Notes under the pieces: model-generated
What the model was told of the DNA's origin: nothing
The model's input: only the letters and a program-made list of their open reading frames with translations
Databases searched by the model: none
Source of the DNA: Myxococcales bacterium
Lineage (GTDB): Bacteria > Myxococcota > Myxococcia > Myxococcales > Myxococcaceae
Direction of reading: 5' to 3'
Assembly (NCBI GenBank): GCA_020846875.1
Contig: JADLDB010000113.1
Span: 1 to 64,000, forward strand
Length of the DNA stretch: 64,000 nucleotides
Shown here: positions 16,620 to 24,967 of the stretch, one piece after another
Layout: each line of letters opens with the position of its first letter
How positions within the stretch are numbered: the stretch's first letter is position 1
Program-made: the position numbers and the translations under genes

Positions 16620-18128
16620 TCACAGCCCGTCGTCGGGCTCGTCCTCGCCCTTCTTCTCCTTCTTGGCGGGCGCAGCCGGCGGAGGGGCTGGCGCGGGGGC
16701 GGGCGCAGGCGGCGCCTTCTTCGCCTCGGGCGGCTTCTCGGCCGGCTTCTCTGGCGTCTTGGCCGCGGGCGCGTCGGCCTTCCCTGCCCCGCCCTTCTCG
16801 TCCGTCTTCGCGTCCGGAGGCTTGTTCCCGCCCTTGGCCGCGTCCTGGGCCTTCTTGAGCTCCTCCTCGGCCTTCTTCTTCTCCTCGGCGGCGGCGGCCT
16901 CTTCCTGCTTCTTCATCTCCGCCTCCATCTTCGCCGCCTCCTCCGCGATCTTCTTGTCCTCCTCGCGCCTCTTGATCACGCCTTCCTGCTCTTCGAGCAG
17001 CTTGTGCACGGGGTGATCCATCCCCAGCCCAGCCTCGCCCTTGCGCTGCATGAAGGTCTTGTAGAGGGCGATCGCCTTCTCTGGATCGCCCTTGATCCCG
17101 ATGATGATCCCCCGGTTCAGGTACAGCTCCGGCATCTCGCTGTTGAGCTTCTGCACCTCGTCGTAGATGGCCATCGCCTTGTCCAGCTGGCCCATACCCT
17201 TGTAGGCCACGCCCAGGTTCATCAGCGCCTCGGCGTTCTTCCCGTTCGCCTGCAGCACGTGGCGCAGGTGCTCTTCCGCCGCCAGGTAGTTCTCGCTCCT
17301 CATCGCCATCGACGCGAGCTGGTAGTGCGCCGCCAGGAAGTCGGGCCGCACCTCCACCGCCTTCTTGAACTGCGCCTTGGCCTTGGGCGGGTCCTTCTCG
17401 GCGAGGTTGATGAGCCCCACCGTGTAGTAGATCTCGGGATCCGCATCGTCGAGCTTCAGCGCCCGCAGCGCGATGAGGCGCGCCAACGAGTACTGCTTCT
17501 GCTCGTAGTAGACGGCCATCATCGTCTTGTAGGCCTGCAGCGTCTTCGGATCGCGGAACAGGGCCTCGCGCGCCAGCTCGATCGCCTTGTCCAGCTCGCC
17601 TCGCCGGCGGTGCACCTCCGCCAGCCGCGCCCGGCTCGACGCGTCGTCCGGGAAGTTGCTGAGGATGTTCTGGTAGATGCCCACCGCGCCCTGCTCGTCC
17701 CCGTTGTTCTGCGCGATGACCGCCAGGTTCTCCGCGGCCTGCCTCAGGGTCGGCTTGCGCGCCAGCGCCTCCTTGTAGAAGGCCACCGCCTCCTTCGTCC
17801 TCCCCTGCCGCTCCGCCAGCACGCCCAGGTTGTAGGTCGCCTCCGCCAGGTTGGGATCCGCGTCCGCCGCCGCGCGGAAGCGCTTCTCCAGCGCCGGGTA
17901 GTCGAACGATCCCGTCTTCTTCTGCGCCTCGAACGCCTTGAGCGCGTCCTCGAAGAGCAGCTTGGCCTTCGCCGAAACCTGCGGCTGCACCTCGCCCTGC
18001 GCCGCGCCACCCTGCACCTGGCCCACGCGGGAGCCGCCCACGCCCGGCCCCGATGACGCGGTGGTCGCGCAGCCCGACACGCCCAGGGCGAGCCCCACCG
18101 CCACCAGCGCCTTCGTCACCGTCTTCAT
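16620..18128 (-). CDS. gltE: TPR lipoprotein, GltE (AglT)-like
   Basis: 502 residues from ATG 18128, which has GAGG six bases upstream; a GTG at 18140 would overlap the gltD stop but places no better site. The leader ends LGVSGC, a lipobox with Cys at residue 20. Residues about 50-360 are consecutive TPR repeats (for example LAEATYNLGVLAERQGR and AEALMNLGVAYKGMGQLDKA); then come a Lys/Glu/Ala-rich coiled coil and a Pro/Ala/Lys tail. Family knowledge: GltE is an outer-membrane TPR lipoprotein of the Glt/Agl gliding apparatus and follows gltD in Myxococcus xanthus. The order and spacing (8 bases) match, but gltF-J do not follow here; the next gene is convergent. Confidence 0.75.
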   Translation of the reverse strand: MKTVTKALVAVGLALGVSGCATTASSGPGVGGSRVGQVQGGAAQGEVQPQVSAKAKLLFEDALKAFEAQKKTGSFDYPALEKRFRAAADADPNLAEATYNLGVLAERQGRTKEAVAFYKEALARKPTLRQAAENLAVIAQNNGDEQGAVGIYQNILSNFPDDASSRARLAEVHRRRGELDKAIELAREALFRDPKTLQAYKTMMAVYYEQKQYSLARLIALRALKLDDADPEIYYTVGLINLAEKDPPKAKAQFKKAVEVRPDFLAAHYQLASMAMRSENYLAAEEHLRHVLQANGKNAEALMNLGVAYKGMGQLDKAMAIYDEVQKLNSEMPELYLNRGIIIGIKGDPEKAIALYKTFMQRKGEAGLGMDHPVHKLLEEQEGVIKRREEDKKIAEEAAKMEAEMKKQEEAAAAEEKKKAEEELKKAQDAAKGGNKPPDAKTDEKGGAGKADAPAAKTPEKPAEKPPEAKKAPPAPAPAPAPPPAAPAKKEKKGEDEPDDGL

Positions 18129-18136
18129 GGCGCGCC

Positions 18137-21100
18137 TCACAGCGTGTCCTCCGGCTCGTCATCCGGGGTCGGCTTCTTCGGCCCAGGTCCGCCGTCTGGT
18201 TTCTTCGGCGCGGGCGCTGGGGTGGGCGCGGGCGCCGCGGCCGTCTTGGGGGCCGGGGCGGGCTGCTCGGGCCCGGTGAGATCGAGCTCCGGCTCGGTGG
18301 CCTTCGTATCGCGAGCGCTCACCTCGCGCGCCTTCACCTGCATCTCCGCGGCCTTCTCCGCGGTCACCGTGGGCACGGCCTGAATGCTGGTGAGGACTCC
18401 CCCGCCGATCGCCGGCGCCTGCCTGCCGTCGGTCTTCAGCTCGAAGGTGTCCTCGTGCATCGGCGGGAACTGGATGGGCGCGTACTTGGTGCGCAGCATG
18501 TTGAGCGCCGCCTGGGTGCAGGGGTTGAACACGTCCAGCTCCTGGCTCTTCTGCACCACCGCGGCGAAGGCCTCCGTCGCCTTGGCCTTGGGCTGCTCGG
18601 CCTGCTGCTCGAACTGGGGCCGCAGCTCGATCAACAGCTCCTCCGGCAGCCCCTTGGGCACCGGGAAGTTGATCAACTGCTCGGCGAACTGATCGTACGC
18701 CATGCCAATCTTGTGCAAGGCGCAGATCGCCGGGTCGGCCGACTTGAGCGCCACCGTGCGGGTGTAGGCCTTCTGCACGTCGCCCAGCGCCTCGCCCTTC
18801 ACCTTGATCGAGCCCTTGAGCTCCCCGATGTTCTGCACCTTCGACCAGCGCAGCTTGATGCCGGCGTACTTCTTCCAGTCGTCCTCGTTCTGGAGGAATG
18901 ACGCGCGGGCCACCGGATCCAGCGCCTGGATCTCGAGGTTGTCGCGCTGCTTCTTGGACAGCTGCTCGTAGTACTTCCAGATCCGCTCGTAGACGCCCCG
19001 CGCCGCCTTCTGGTTCTTCAGCTTCTCCTCGTAGATGGTGGCGATGCGCCCTTCAGAGGTGAGGATCTTGTTCGGATCCTTGGTGTTCTTCTTCTCGTAG
19101 GCCTCGAGGCCGTCCAGGACCTTCTTCCAGGCGCCCATCTTCTCGTAGAGATCGAGGATCGACTTCTCCACGGCCTCCGCGTCCTTCGACTTGGGCCACA
19201 GCTCCAGGTACCGCTCGCGGTTCTTGAGAGCCACCTTGTACTGCCCCAGCCCCTCGCGGAAGACGCCGGCGTTGAAGAGCGCGTCCTGCGCCTTCTGCTC
19301 TTCCCACACCTGCTCCGGGCCGTCCGCCTTGTCGTCGCCCTTGCCCTTCTTGCCCTTCTTGGGAGCGGCCTTCTTGCCCCCGCCCGTCTTGCTCTTCTCG
19401 TAGTTGGCCGCGTAGGCCTCGTAGTAGTCGCTGGCCGGCTCGAAGTCGGCGATCGCCTCGTAACCTTCCGCCAGCGCGAACATCGTCTGCGGCACGTACT
19501 GGGACTTCGGGTGAGAGGTGATCAGCTTCTTGCGGACCTCGATGGCGCGGTCGAGCATCTTCGCGTTGTAGAAGTCGATCGCCGCGTTGAAGAGCGCCTT
19601 GTCGGCGAACTCCGACTTGGGCCACTCGGCGACGAACTGCATGTACTGCTCACCGGCCTTGGCGTACTCCTTCTTCGCCTCGAGCTGGTTGATCAGCTTG
19701 AAGCTGGACTGCTCGATCAGCTTGGCCACCGCCACGCGGAAGTCGCCCTGCGCCAGCTTCTCCTCGGCGTAGAACTTCCGGGCCCACTCGTTCACCTTGG
19801 CCCAGTCACCGAGCAGGTTGTACGAGTCGAGCACCAGGTTGGCCGCCACCTCGCCCGCCTTGCTCCCGTCCTCGAACTTGTACTCCGGGTGCTTGAGCGC
19901 GATGTCCGCGAAACGCCCGACCGCTTCGTCCAGGTGGTTGTAGTCGTAATAGATCTTCGCGGCCTTGTACTGGATCTCCACCAGCTTCTCGCCCTTCTCG
20001 ATGTACTTGAGGTAGCGCTCGCAGGCGTCCAGCAGGCCCCGCTTCAACGGGTGGATGTCCAGCTTGGCGTTGGGATCGGTGATCGCCGGCTGCTTGATCT
20101 CGCCCCGGGTGATGGCGCCCTTCACCACCTCGTCCCAGGCGAGGATCGAGTTGTAGGCGGCGTTGACCATGTACTTGCCGGGCTTCGCGTCGCCGCCCTT
20201 CTTGATCAGCTCGATGTCCTGGTTGAAGACCTTGGTGTACTCCTCGGAGGACCGGTCGTACTTGTTGAGGTTGTCGTTCAAGAGCTCCGCCCAGAAGAAG
20301 CGCAGCGCGTAGGCCTTGGGGTTCTGCGGGAAGAGCGTCAGGTAGTCGGCGTAGACGGCGTTGGCGAACTCGAAGGTGGAGTCGTCGCGCGTCTTCTTGG
20401 CCTCGTTGTGCCAGTTGACCGCCAGGTTGGAGATGGTGCGCTCGGACAGTTCCCGCGCCTCGTCCAGCGACTTCTTGTCCTTGTCCTCGAGCTTCGGGTT
20501 CCCCTTGAGCACGTCGTCCATGATCTTCACCAGGCGGCGCACCTGCTGGACGGTCATCTGCTTGTTCCCGGCGCGCATCACGCAGTCGACGATGCGGGAC
20601 TGGAAGCCGGGCGCCTCGGGGGACAGCGGGCGCTCCTTGATCAACATGTCGTAGGCGAGCGCCGCTTCCTTGTCCTTGCCGTCCTCGTAGAAGAGGCCGG
20701 CGAGCTGCTTCATCATCGTCCGCAGGTCGTCGGGCGTGTCGGCCAGCTTGGAGAAGCGATCCTTGCCGTCGCTGGGCCCGCCGCCGGTGCGGGAGAAGGC
20801 GCGCACGTAGTCGTTGCGGGCTTCCTTGGCGAGGCCGGAGCGGTTGGACTTGCCGCCCTTCTTCGGCCCTTCCACCTCCTCGGCGCCGGCCAGCTTCGCG
20901 TAGAGGACGACGGCCTTGAACTGGTCCATCGCCTTGTCGAAGTCGTTCATGTTGAAGTAGCACCAACCCTGCTTGTACATCGCGTAGCCGTACACGGCGT
21001 TGTCGGTGAACTTGGACGCGTTCTTGTAGTTGTCGAGCGCCTTCTCCAGCATCTCGCGCTTCGACTTGGAGTTGTTGAAGTAGTACTCCCCCACGGCCAG

Positions 21101-21760
21101 GTACGCGTCGGGCAGGTACCTCGACTTCTGGTACTTGGTGATCAGCCGGTTGTAGGCGACCAGCCCGCGCTTCTCGTCGTTCATCTCCATCAGGTTGAGG
21201 CCGAGGAAGTAGAGGACCTCGTCGGTGCGCTCGAAGTCTTTGTAGTTCTGGACGATCGTCGAGTACTCGGTGATCGCCTTCTGCGCGTACTCCTTGGACT
21301 GGCTGAGCAGCTCGCTCTTCTCCGACTCGGCGCGCTCGACGGCGGCCTTGTCGTCGGCGTTCATCGCGCGGATCTTGTCGTCGTCTTTGCGGTTGGCCTC
21401 GAAGAAGAAGTACTTCGACTCTTCCCAGTAGAGCTCGCCGAGGCGGAAGTGCAGGCCCGGCTTCTCCTTCTTGTCCTGGGACAGCTCGATGATCTTCTGA
21501 AGGTCGCCGATCTGCTCGCGGCGCTTGCTGGCCACCTGCAGCTCGATGCCCGTGCGGAACTGATCGTACTTCATCGCCGGGGCTTCCTCGCGCTTCTCCT
21601 TCTTGCGCGTGATGTCGCCGGCCAACCCCTTCTCAGGCGCGAGGTTGGTTTCCTTCTTCTTCAGCTCGGTGTCCTTCGCGGTCTTCTTTTCCGTCTTGTC
21701 CGTCTGGGCGCCGGCCGCCACAGACAACGCGATGACGAGGGTGGTGATCAGTCGATGCAT
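18137..21760 (-). CDS. gltD: Large periplasmic TPR protein, GltD (AgmU)-like
   Basis: 1,207 residues, close to the roughly 1,200 of M. xanthus GltD/AgmU. ATG 21760 begins MHRLITTLVIALSVAAGAQ, a signal peptide without a lipobox, so the product is probably periplasmic. The body is a long array of TPR-like helix pairs (for example PDAYLAVGEYYFNNSKSK and AVYGYAMYKQGWCYFN) with a Lys-rich linker (KKAAPKKGKKGKG), and the last 90 residues are Pro/Ala-rich. Family knowledge: AgmU/GltD links inner- and outer-membrane parts of the gliding complex and decorates a helical track. A promoter-like pair lies about 110 bases upstream. The larger in-frame start at 21907 is rejected because it would bury the signal peptide. 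Confidence 0.75.
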   Translation of the reverse strand: MHRLITTLVIALSVAAGAQTDKTEKKTAKDTELKKKETNLAPEKGLAGDITRKKEKREEAPAMKYDQFRTGIELQVASKRREQIGDLQKIIELSQDKKEKPGLHFRLGELYWEESKYFFFEANRKDDDKIRAMNADDKAAVERAESEKSELLSQSKEYAQKAITEYSTIVQNYKDFERTDEVLYFLGLNLMEMNDEKRGLVAYNRLITKYQKSRYLPDAYLAVGEYYFNNSKSKREMLEKALDNYKNASKFTDNAVYGYAMYKQGWCYFNMNDFDKAMDQFKAVVLYAKLAGAEEVEGPKKGGKSNRSGLAKEARNDYVRAFSRTGGGPSDGKDRFSKLADTPDDLRTMMKQLAGLFYEDGKDKEAALAYDMLIKERPLSPEAPGFQSRIVDCVMRAGNKQMTVQQVRRLVKIMDDVLKGNPKLEDKDKKSLDEARELSERTISNLAVNWHNEAKKTRDDSTFEFANAVYADYLTLFPQNPKAYALRFFWAELLNDNLNKYDRSSEEYTKVFNQDIELIKKGGDAKPGKYMVNAAYNSILAWDEVVKGAITRGEIKQPAITDPNAKLDIHPLKRGLLDACERYLKYIEKGEKLVEIQYKAAKIYYDYNHLDEAVGRFADIALKHPEYKFEDGSKAGEVAANLVLDSYNLLGDWAKVNEWARKFYAEEKLAQGDFRVAVAKLIEQSSFKLINQLEAKKEYAKAGEQYMQFVAEWPKSEFADKALFNAAIDFYNAKMLDRAIEVRKKLITSHPKSQYVPQTMFALAEGYEAIADFEPASDYYEAYAANYEKSKTGGGKKAAPKKGKKGKGDDKADGPEQVWEEQKAQDALFNAGVFREGLGQYKVALKNRERYLELWPKSKDAEAVEKSILDLYEKMGAWKKVLDGLEAYEKKNTKDPNKILTSEGRIATIYEEKLKNQKAARGVYERIWKYYEQLSKKQRDNLEIQALDPVARASFLQNEDDWKKYAGIKLRWSKVQNIGELKGSIKVKGEALGDVQKAYTRTVALKSADPAICALHKIGMAYDQFAEQLINFPVPKGLPEELLIELRPQFEQQAEQPKAKATEAFAAVVQKSQELDVFNPCTQAALNMLRTKYAPIQFPPMHEDTFELKTDGRQAPAIGGGVLTSIQAVPTVTAEKAAEMQVKAREVSARDTKATEPELDLTGPEQPAPAPKTAAAPAPTPAPAPKKPDGGPGPKKPTPDDEPEDTL

Positions 21761-21869
21761 GGTGACCTGCTGGTGTGGGCTCGCGACGGGTGTGACGCCT
21801 CTCGACACAGAATCGTTTGAAGCGGCAACCGGGCAAGACTCCTTGGGAAACCCCTTGAAAAGCGCGGGA

Positions 21870-21898
21870 ATCATCCTCCCGGCCTCCACGAGCGTCAA
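21870..21898 (-). promoter_or_regulatory. Predicted sigma-70-type promoter for gltDE
   Basis: Minus strand: TTGACG (21898-21893), a 17-base spacer and GATGAT (21875-21870). Five of six bases match the -35 consensus and four of six the -10. It lies in the only noncoding gap between the envelope cassette and gltD and would give a leader of about 100 bases. Confidence 0.45.
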
Positions 21899-21911
21899 GC
21901 ATGCCAACCGC

Positions 21912-22742
21912 TCAACGACCAGGTCCGAGGCCCAGCCGCTCCATGAGGATCCGCGCCCTGGTGGCGGCCTCCGGGGACTCTGACACCTCCACCACCAGCT
22001 CTACCGAGGGATCGCGCACCACCAGCGACTGCAACAGCCACGGCTCCACCTCGCCCGGGACGATCACCCTGGTGCCGCTGCCGCAGGGGAAGACGTCGGC
22101 GCTCATGGCCAGCAGCGTGGCCACGTGCACCTCGAGGGCGGGCAGCGCGCGGCTTCTTCCCGGGCAGCGGGTGGCGAGCAGCTCTTCCGGCGCAGGCACC
22201 AGCACCTTCTGGCCGGGGAGCGCGAGGAACAGGCCCCACCCCAGCAGATCCACCGGGCCCGAGGGGCGCCAGCGCACCACCGACGGCCGCGCCTTCGCGA
22301 TCCGCTCCGCCGTGGCGGCGTTGAGGGGGCCGTCCACCTCCACGGCGATCCGGCGCACGCCGGGGACGCGCCCCAAGAGCCCCTCGAGATCCTTCGGCGT
22401 CGCCCACACCCCGGCCTTCGGGATCCGCGCCAGCACCAGGGCGTCCGGCTTCGACAGCGGCGCGCGCAGCCGCACCCAGGCCTCGTCGAAGCGGGCCACG
22501 CGCTCCACGGTGGACTCCTTCAGGGTGTTGGAGCGGGTGTCCAGCCACAGCGTCACCTGGGGCCTGGCCAGGGCGCGCAGGGAGTCGGCCGGCAGGCCCT
22601 CCCCCGCGTAGACGTGGACCTTCAGGGTGCCGGCGACGAGGGCCCCGGGGCTGCCTTTGGGCAGCGGGCGTTGATCCTGCGCGTGCGCCGCGAAGGCCAG
22701 GGCCAGCGCGCAGAGCAGCGCTACTGGTTCTTCTCGAGCCAC
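21912..22742 (-). CDS. Secreted protein of unknown function, last gene of the FecR cassette
   Basis: About 276 residues if GTG 22742 is the start; the protein then begins with a hydrophobic leader ending ALALAFAAHAQ. This start overlaps the fecR-domain gene by 22 bases; no ATG is available near the leader. The mature part contains short alternating beta/alpha segments (VHVYAGEGLPADSLRAL, IAVEVDGPLNAATAERI) and I do not recognise the family. Two Cys residues occur in the mature region (ATRCPG and FPCGSG) and could form a disulfide. Placed at the end of a run of coupled envelope genes, it is probably periplasmic. Confidence 0.65.
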   Translation of the reverse strand: MAREEPVALLCALALAFAAHAQDQRPLPKGSPGALVAGTLKVHVYAGEGLPADSLRALARPQVTLWLDTRSNTLKESTVERVARFDEAWVRLRAPLSKPDALVLARIPKAGVWATPKDLEGLLGRVPGVRRIAVEVDGPLNAATAERIAKARPSVVRWRPSGPVDLLGWGLFLALPGQKVLVPAPEELLATRCPGRSRALPALEVHVATLLAMSADVFPCGSGTRVIVPGEVEPWLLQSLVVRDPSVELVVEVSESPEAATRARILMERLGLGPGR

Positions 22743-23452
22743 TGGGAGAAGGCGTCGGCCTTGGCCTTCGCGTCGATCTCCGCCTGCTCCCACAAGTCCA
22801 CGCCCACGGCGATCTGCTGGTTCTTCTGCAGCTCGACGAAGCGCGCCTCCCACTCGTCGGCGGTGATCTCCTTCGGGCCGGGCACCTCCACCCGCTGGCC
22901 CTTGGGCGCGGCGGGCGTGGCCGCCTTGATCGTCTTGGCGACCGCCTTGCTGGGCCGCACCGCCACCACGCCTTCCACCACCCGCACCACCGAGGCCTTG
23001 CGCCCCTGCCCTTTGCCCTTGGCGGCCTTCACCAGGGTGTCGGCGTCGATGCGGAAGATGGTGCCGCGCACGCCGGCCACCGCGCGCTCGGTGGTGACCT
23101 CGAACTTCCCGCCGCCCAGCGCCTTCTTCACCTTGGTCCACAGGCTGCCGGCCTTGAGGAAGGCAGAGAAGCCCTTGCGCTCCTGGCCCTCGAACTCGGC
23201 CTCGGTGATCTGCAGCTTCGACCTCTCGGCCAGGGCGATCACGCTGCCGTCGTTGAGCTCGAGCTTCAGGTTGCCCTTGCTCACGTCGATGGTGTCACCC
23301 AGCTCGACCTCCGTGCCCACGGCCAGGGCCACCGCCGCGCCGCCGTCCTTCGGGGTGCGGGTGCCGGCGCCTTCCAATACGGCGATCTTCCCCACCGCCG
23401 CGAGCGCGGAGCCGGCGAGGAGCAGGGTCGACAACGCGAGGATCCTTCTCAT
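22721..23452 (-). CDS. FecR-domain periplasmic protein
   Basis: 243 residues from ATG 23452 with GGAGG nine bases upstream. MRRILALSTLLLAGSALAA is a signal peptide. Residues about 25-140 match the FecR domain: a start like GKIAVLEGAGTRTP, VGTEVELGDTIDV, then LNDGSVIALAERSKLQI and TERAVAGVRGTIFRI, the core beta pattern (V-G-x-x-x-x-G-D, S-x-x-x-L, A-V-R-G-T). The tail is basic and Pro-rich, then helical. Unlike the true FecR anti-sigma factors there is no cytoplasmic domain, so this is a free-standing periplasmic FecR protein. Both ends overlap neighbours (ATGA with the PEGA-like lipoprotein upstream). Confidence 0.8.
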   Translation of the reverse strand: MRRILALSTLLLAGSALAAVGKIAVLEGAGTRTPKDGGAAVALAVGTEVELGDTIDVSKGNLKLELNDGSVIALAERSKLQITEAEFEGQERKGFSAFLKAGSLWTKVKKALGGGKFEVTTERAVAGVRGTIFRIDADTLVKAAKGKGQGRKASVVRVVEGVVAVRPSKAVAKTIKAATPAAPKGQRVEVPGPKEITADEWEARFVELQKNQQIAVGVDLWEQAEIDAKAKADAFSQWLEKNQ

Positions 23453-23793
23453 GGGGTGCTGCCTCCATTCGCAATCAGCGCCACGTCCATCACCACCCGG
23501 GTGCCGTCCGCCTCCATCCACGACTCCCACGGCCGAAAGCCCCGCTTCTTCACCTCGACCCGCCGCGGCCCCGTCCCCAACCCCAGCCCCTTCGGCTCGC
23601 CGTTGAAGTCCTCACAGAGCCCCTGCGGCACGCCGTCCAACCACACCTCCGCGTCCGCCTGGCTGCAGTGCAGCACCAATTCACTGCGCTGGGCGGGGCG
23701 CTCCTTCGGCAGCTCGAAGGCCGGGACCAGGTCGGCGGCGGACTGCGGCGACGCACACCCGGTGAGGAGGAGCGCCCAGGCGGCGCGCGTCAT
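23449..23793 (-). CDS. Small lipoprotein with PEGA-like domain
   Basis: 114 residues. MTRAAWALLLTGCASPQS contains the lipobox LLTGC (Cys13). The mature part has ADAEVWLDGVPQG, an extended segment and RRVEVKKRGFRPWES, which resembles a PEGA domain (a short beta domain with G-x-V-x-x-x-G and G-Y/F-x-x-W-type turns, found in surface lipoproteins). Cys43 and Cys59 may be disulfide-linked. It overlaps the FlgT-N-like gene stop (23790-23793) and the FecR gene start (23449-23452) by four bases each, so it is translationally coupled on both sides. Confidence 0.7.
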   Translation of the reverse strand: MTRAAWALLLTGCASPQSAADLVPAFELPKERPAQRSELVLHCSQADAEVWLDGVPQGLCEDFNGEPKGLGLGTGPRRVEVKKRGFRPWESWMEADGTRVVMDVALIANGGSTP

Positions 23794-24953
23794 TTCCCGA
23801 CCTGCACCTCGACCTTGTTGTTGGTCAGCGTGGTCACCGTCAGCTTCTTCTTCTTCCAGGTGGACGACTCGACGGCCAGCGCCAGCTCCTGCGACGTCCC
23901 CAGGAAGGTGATCACGAAGCGGGCGGTGCCCTTCTCCAGCTTGGGCGCGGACGCGGCACGCACGCCCTTCATCGCCTCCACGCTCTTCTTGAAGTCGTTG
24001 GCCGCCGAGAAGCCGTCCAGCCCGGACACCACCAGGTTGAGCTCCGCGCCGTTGGAGGACTGGTTGCGCAGGAACTCCAGCACCTGCTTGCGCAGGGGGC
24101 CGATGATCTCGTCCTTGCGGCTGGTGATCAGGTTGAGCGCCGTCCGGTCGTAGGACACCAGCTGCTTGCCGGGATCTTTGAGCGGGTTCAGCTTGCCCAC
24201 CACTTTGCCGATGTCGCGGCCGGTGTCGGTGGCGAAGACGGTGAGGTCGAACTCTCCCGTCACCGGGAAGACGTTCTCTGTCTTCACGTTGGGATCGAAG
24301 TCCTGGTGCCGCATGGTGGCGTTTCCGTAGAGCACGAAGTCCACCTTGGAGAGGTCGCCGATCTCCTTCGGATCGATCGTCCCACCCTGGATCACCCCGC
24401 CCTGGACCTTCAGCTTGCTGTTCGCCCAGTTGGGGTTGATCACGTCCCAGCCGTCCGCCTTGAGCTGCTGGCCGAGCACCGTCTCGATGGTGTTGGAGTT
24501 GATCACCGACTTCTCGCTCAGGGGGATGGTCTGCTCGACGATCACCACGGTGATCGACGGGCGGCCCATGCGCTTGACCAGGGCGCGCGCGGCCTCGATG
24601 TCCTTGTCCAGGTTGTCGGTGATCACCTCGGCCTTCACGGTGACGGTGACGACGCCCTTGTCCACCTTCTTGCTCGCGACCGTGAAGCTCTTCACGTAGC
24701 CCGAGGTGTTGGAGAAGACCTGGTCGCGAACCAGTTGGTTGTTCACCACCACCGTGTCGGCGTCGATCTTCACGCCGGCGGCCTGCTCCACCGCCGCGCG
24801 CAGGGCATTCTGCTGGGCCTCGGCGAAGGCCTTGGCTTCGTCCTTGTTGACGATCGCCGCCTCACCGGTGCCCTCCTTGGTCAGGACGGTGGCCTGGGCC
24901 AGCGCCAGCGAAGACAGGGACAGAGACAGCAGGGTCAGTCGAATGGCGGTCAT
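23790..24953 (-). CDS. FlgT N-terminal-domain-like secreted protein
   Basis: 387 residues with signal peptide MTAIRLTLLSLSLSSLALAQ. Residues about 25-115 (from EGTGEAAIVNKDEAKAFAEA through VTVTVKAEV) match the N-terminal domain of flagellar assembly protein FlgT, a domain also found in non-flagellar envelope proteins. The middle (VDFVLYGNATM and EFDLTVFATDTG) looks like the CsgG/FlgT-like middle fold, and the C-terminal 120 residues resemble a domain repeated in such proteins. No flagellar gene is nearby and Myxococcota of this type usually lack flagella, so another envelope role is inferred. It follows the LPP20-like gene by 14 bases. Confidence 0.7.
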   Translation of the reverse strand: MTAIRLTLLSLSLSSLALAQATVLTKEGTGEAAIVNKDEAKAFAEAQQNALRAAVEQAAGVKIDADTVVVNNQLVRDQVFSNTSGYVKSFTVASKKVDKGVVTVTVKAEVITDNLDKDIEAARALVKRMGRPSITVVIVEQTIPLSEKSVINSNTIETVLGQQLKADGWDVINPNWANSKLKVQGGVIQGGTIDPKEIGDLSKVDFVLYGNATMRHQDFDPNVKTENVFPVTGEFDLTVFATDTGRDIGKVVGKLNPLKDPGKQLVSYDRTALNLITSRKDEIIGPLRKQVLEFLRNQSSNGAELNLVVSGLDGFSAANDFKKSVEAMKGVRAASAPKLEKGTARFVITFLGTSQELALAVESSTWKKKKLTVTTLTNNKVEVQVGK

Positions 24954-24967
24954 GGGCGCGGTGCCTT

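Noticed and set aside
22721-23452. FecR as an anti-sigma factor
   Set aside because: It lacks a cytoplasmic sigma-binding part and a membrane helix other than the signal peptide, and no sigma gene is adjacent.
23790-24953. True flagellar FlgT
   Set aside because: No flagellar genes are near, and the FlgT-N domain occurs in non-flagellar proteins; only domain similarity is claimed.
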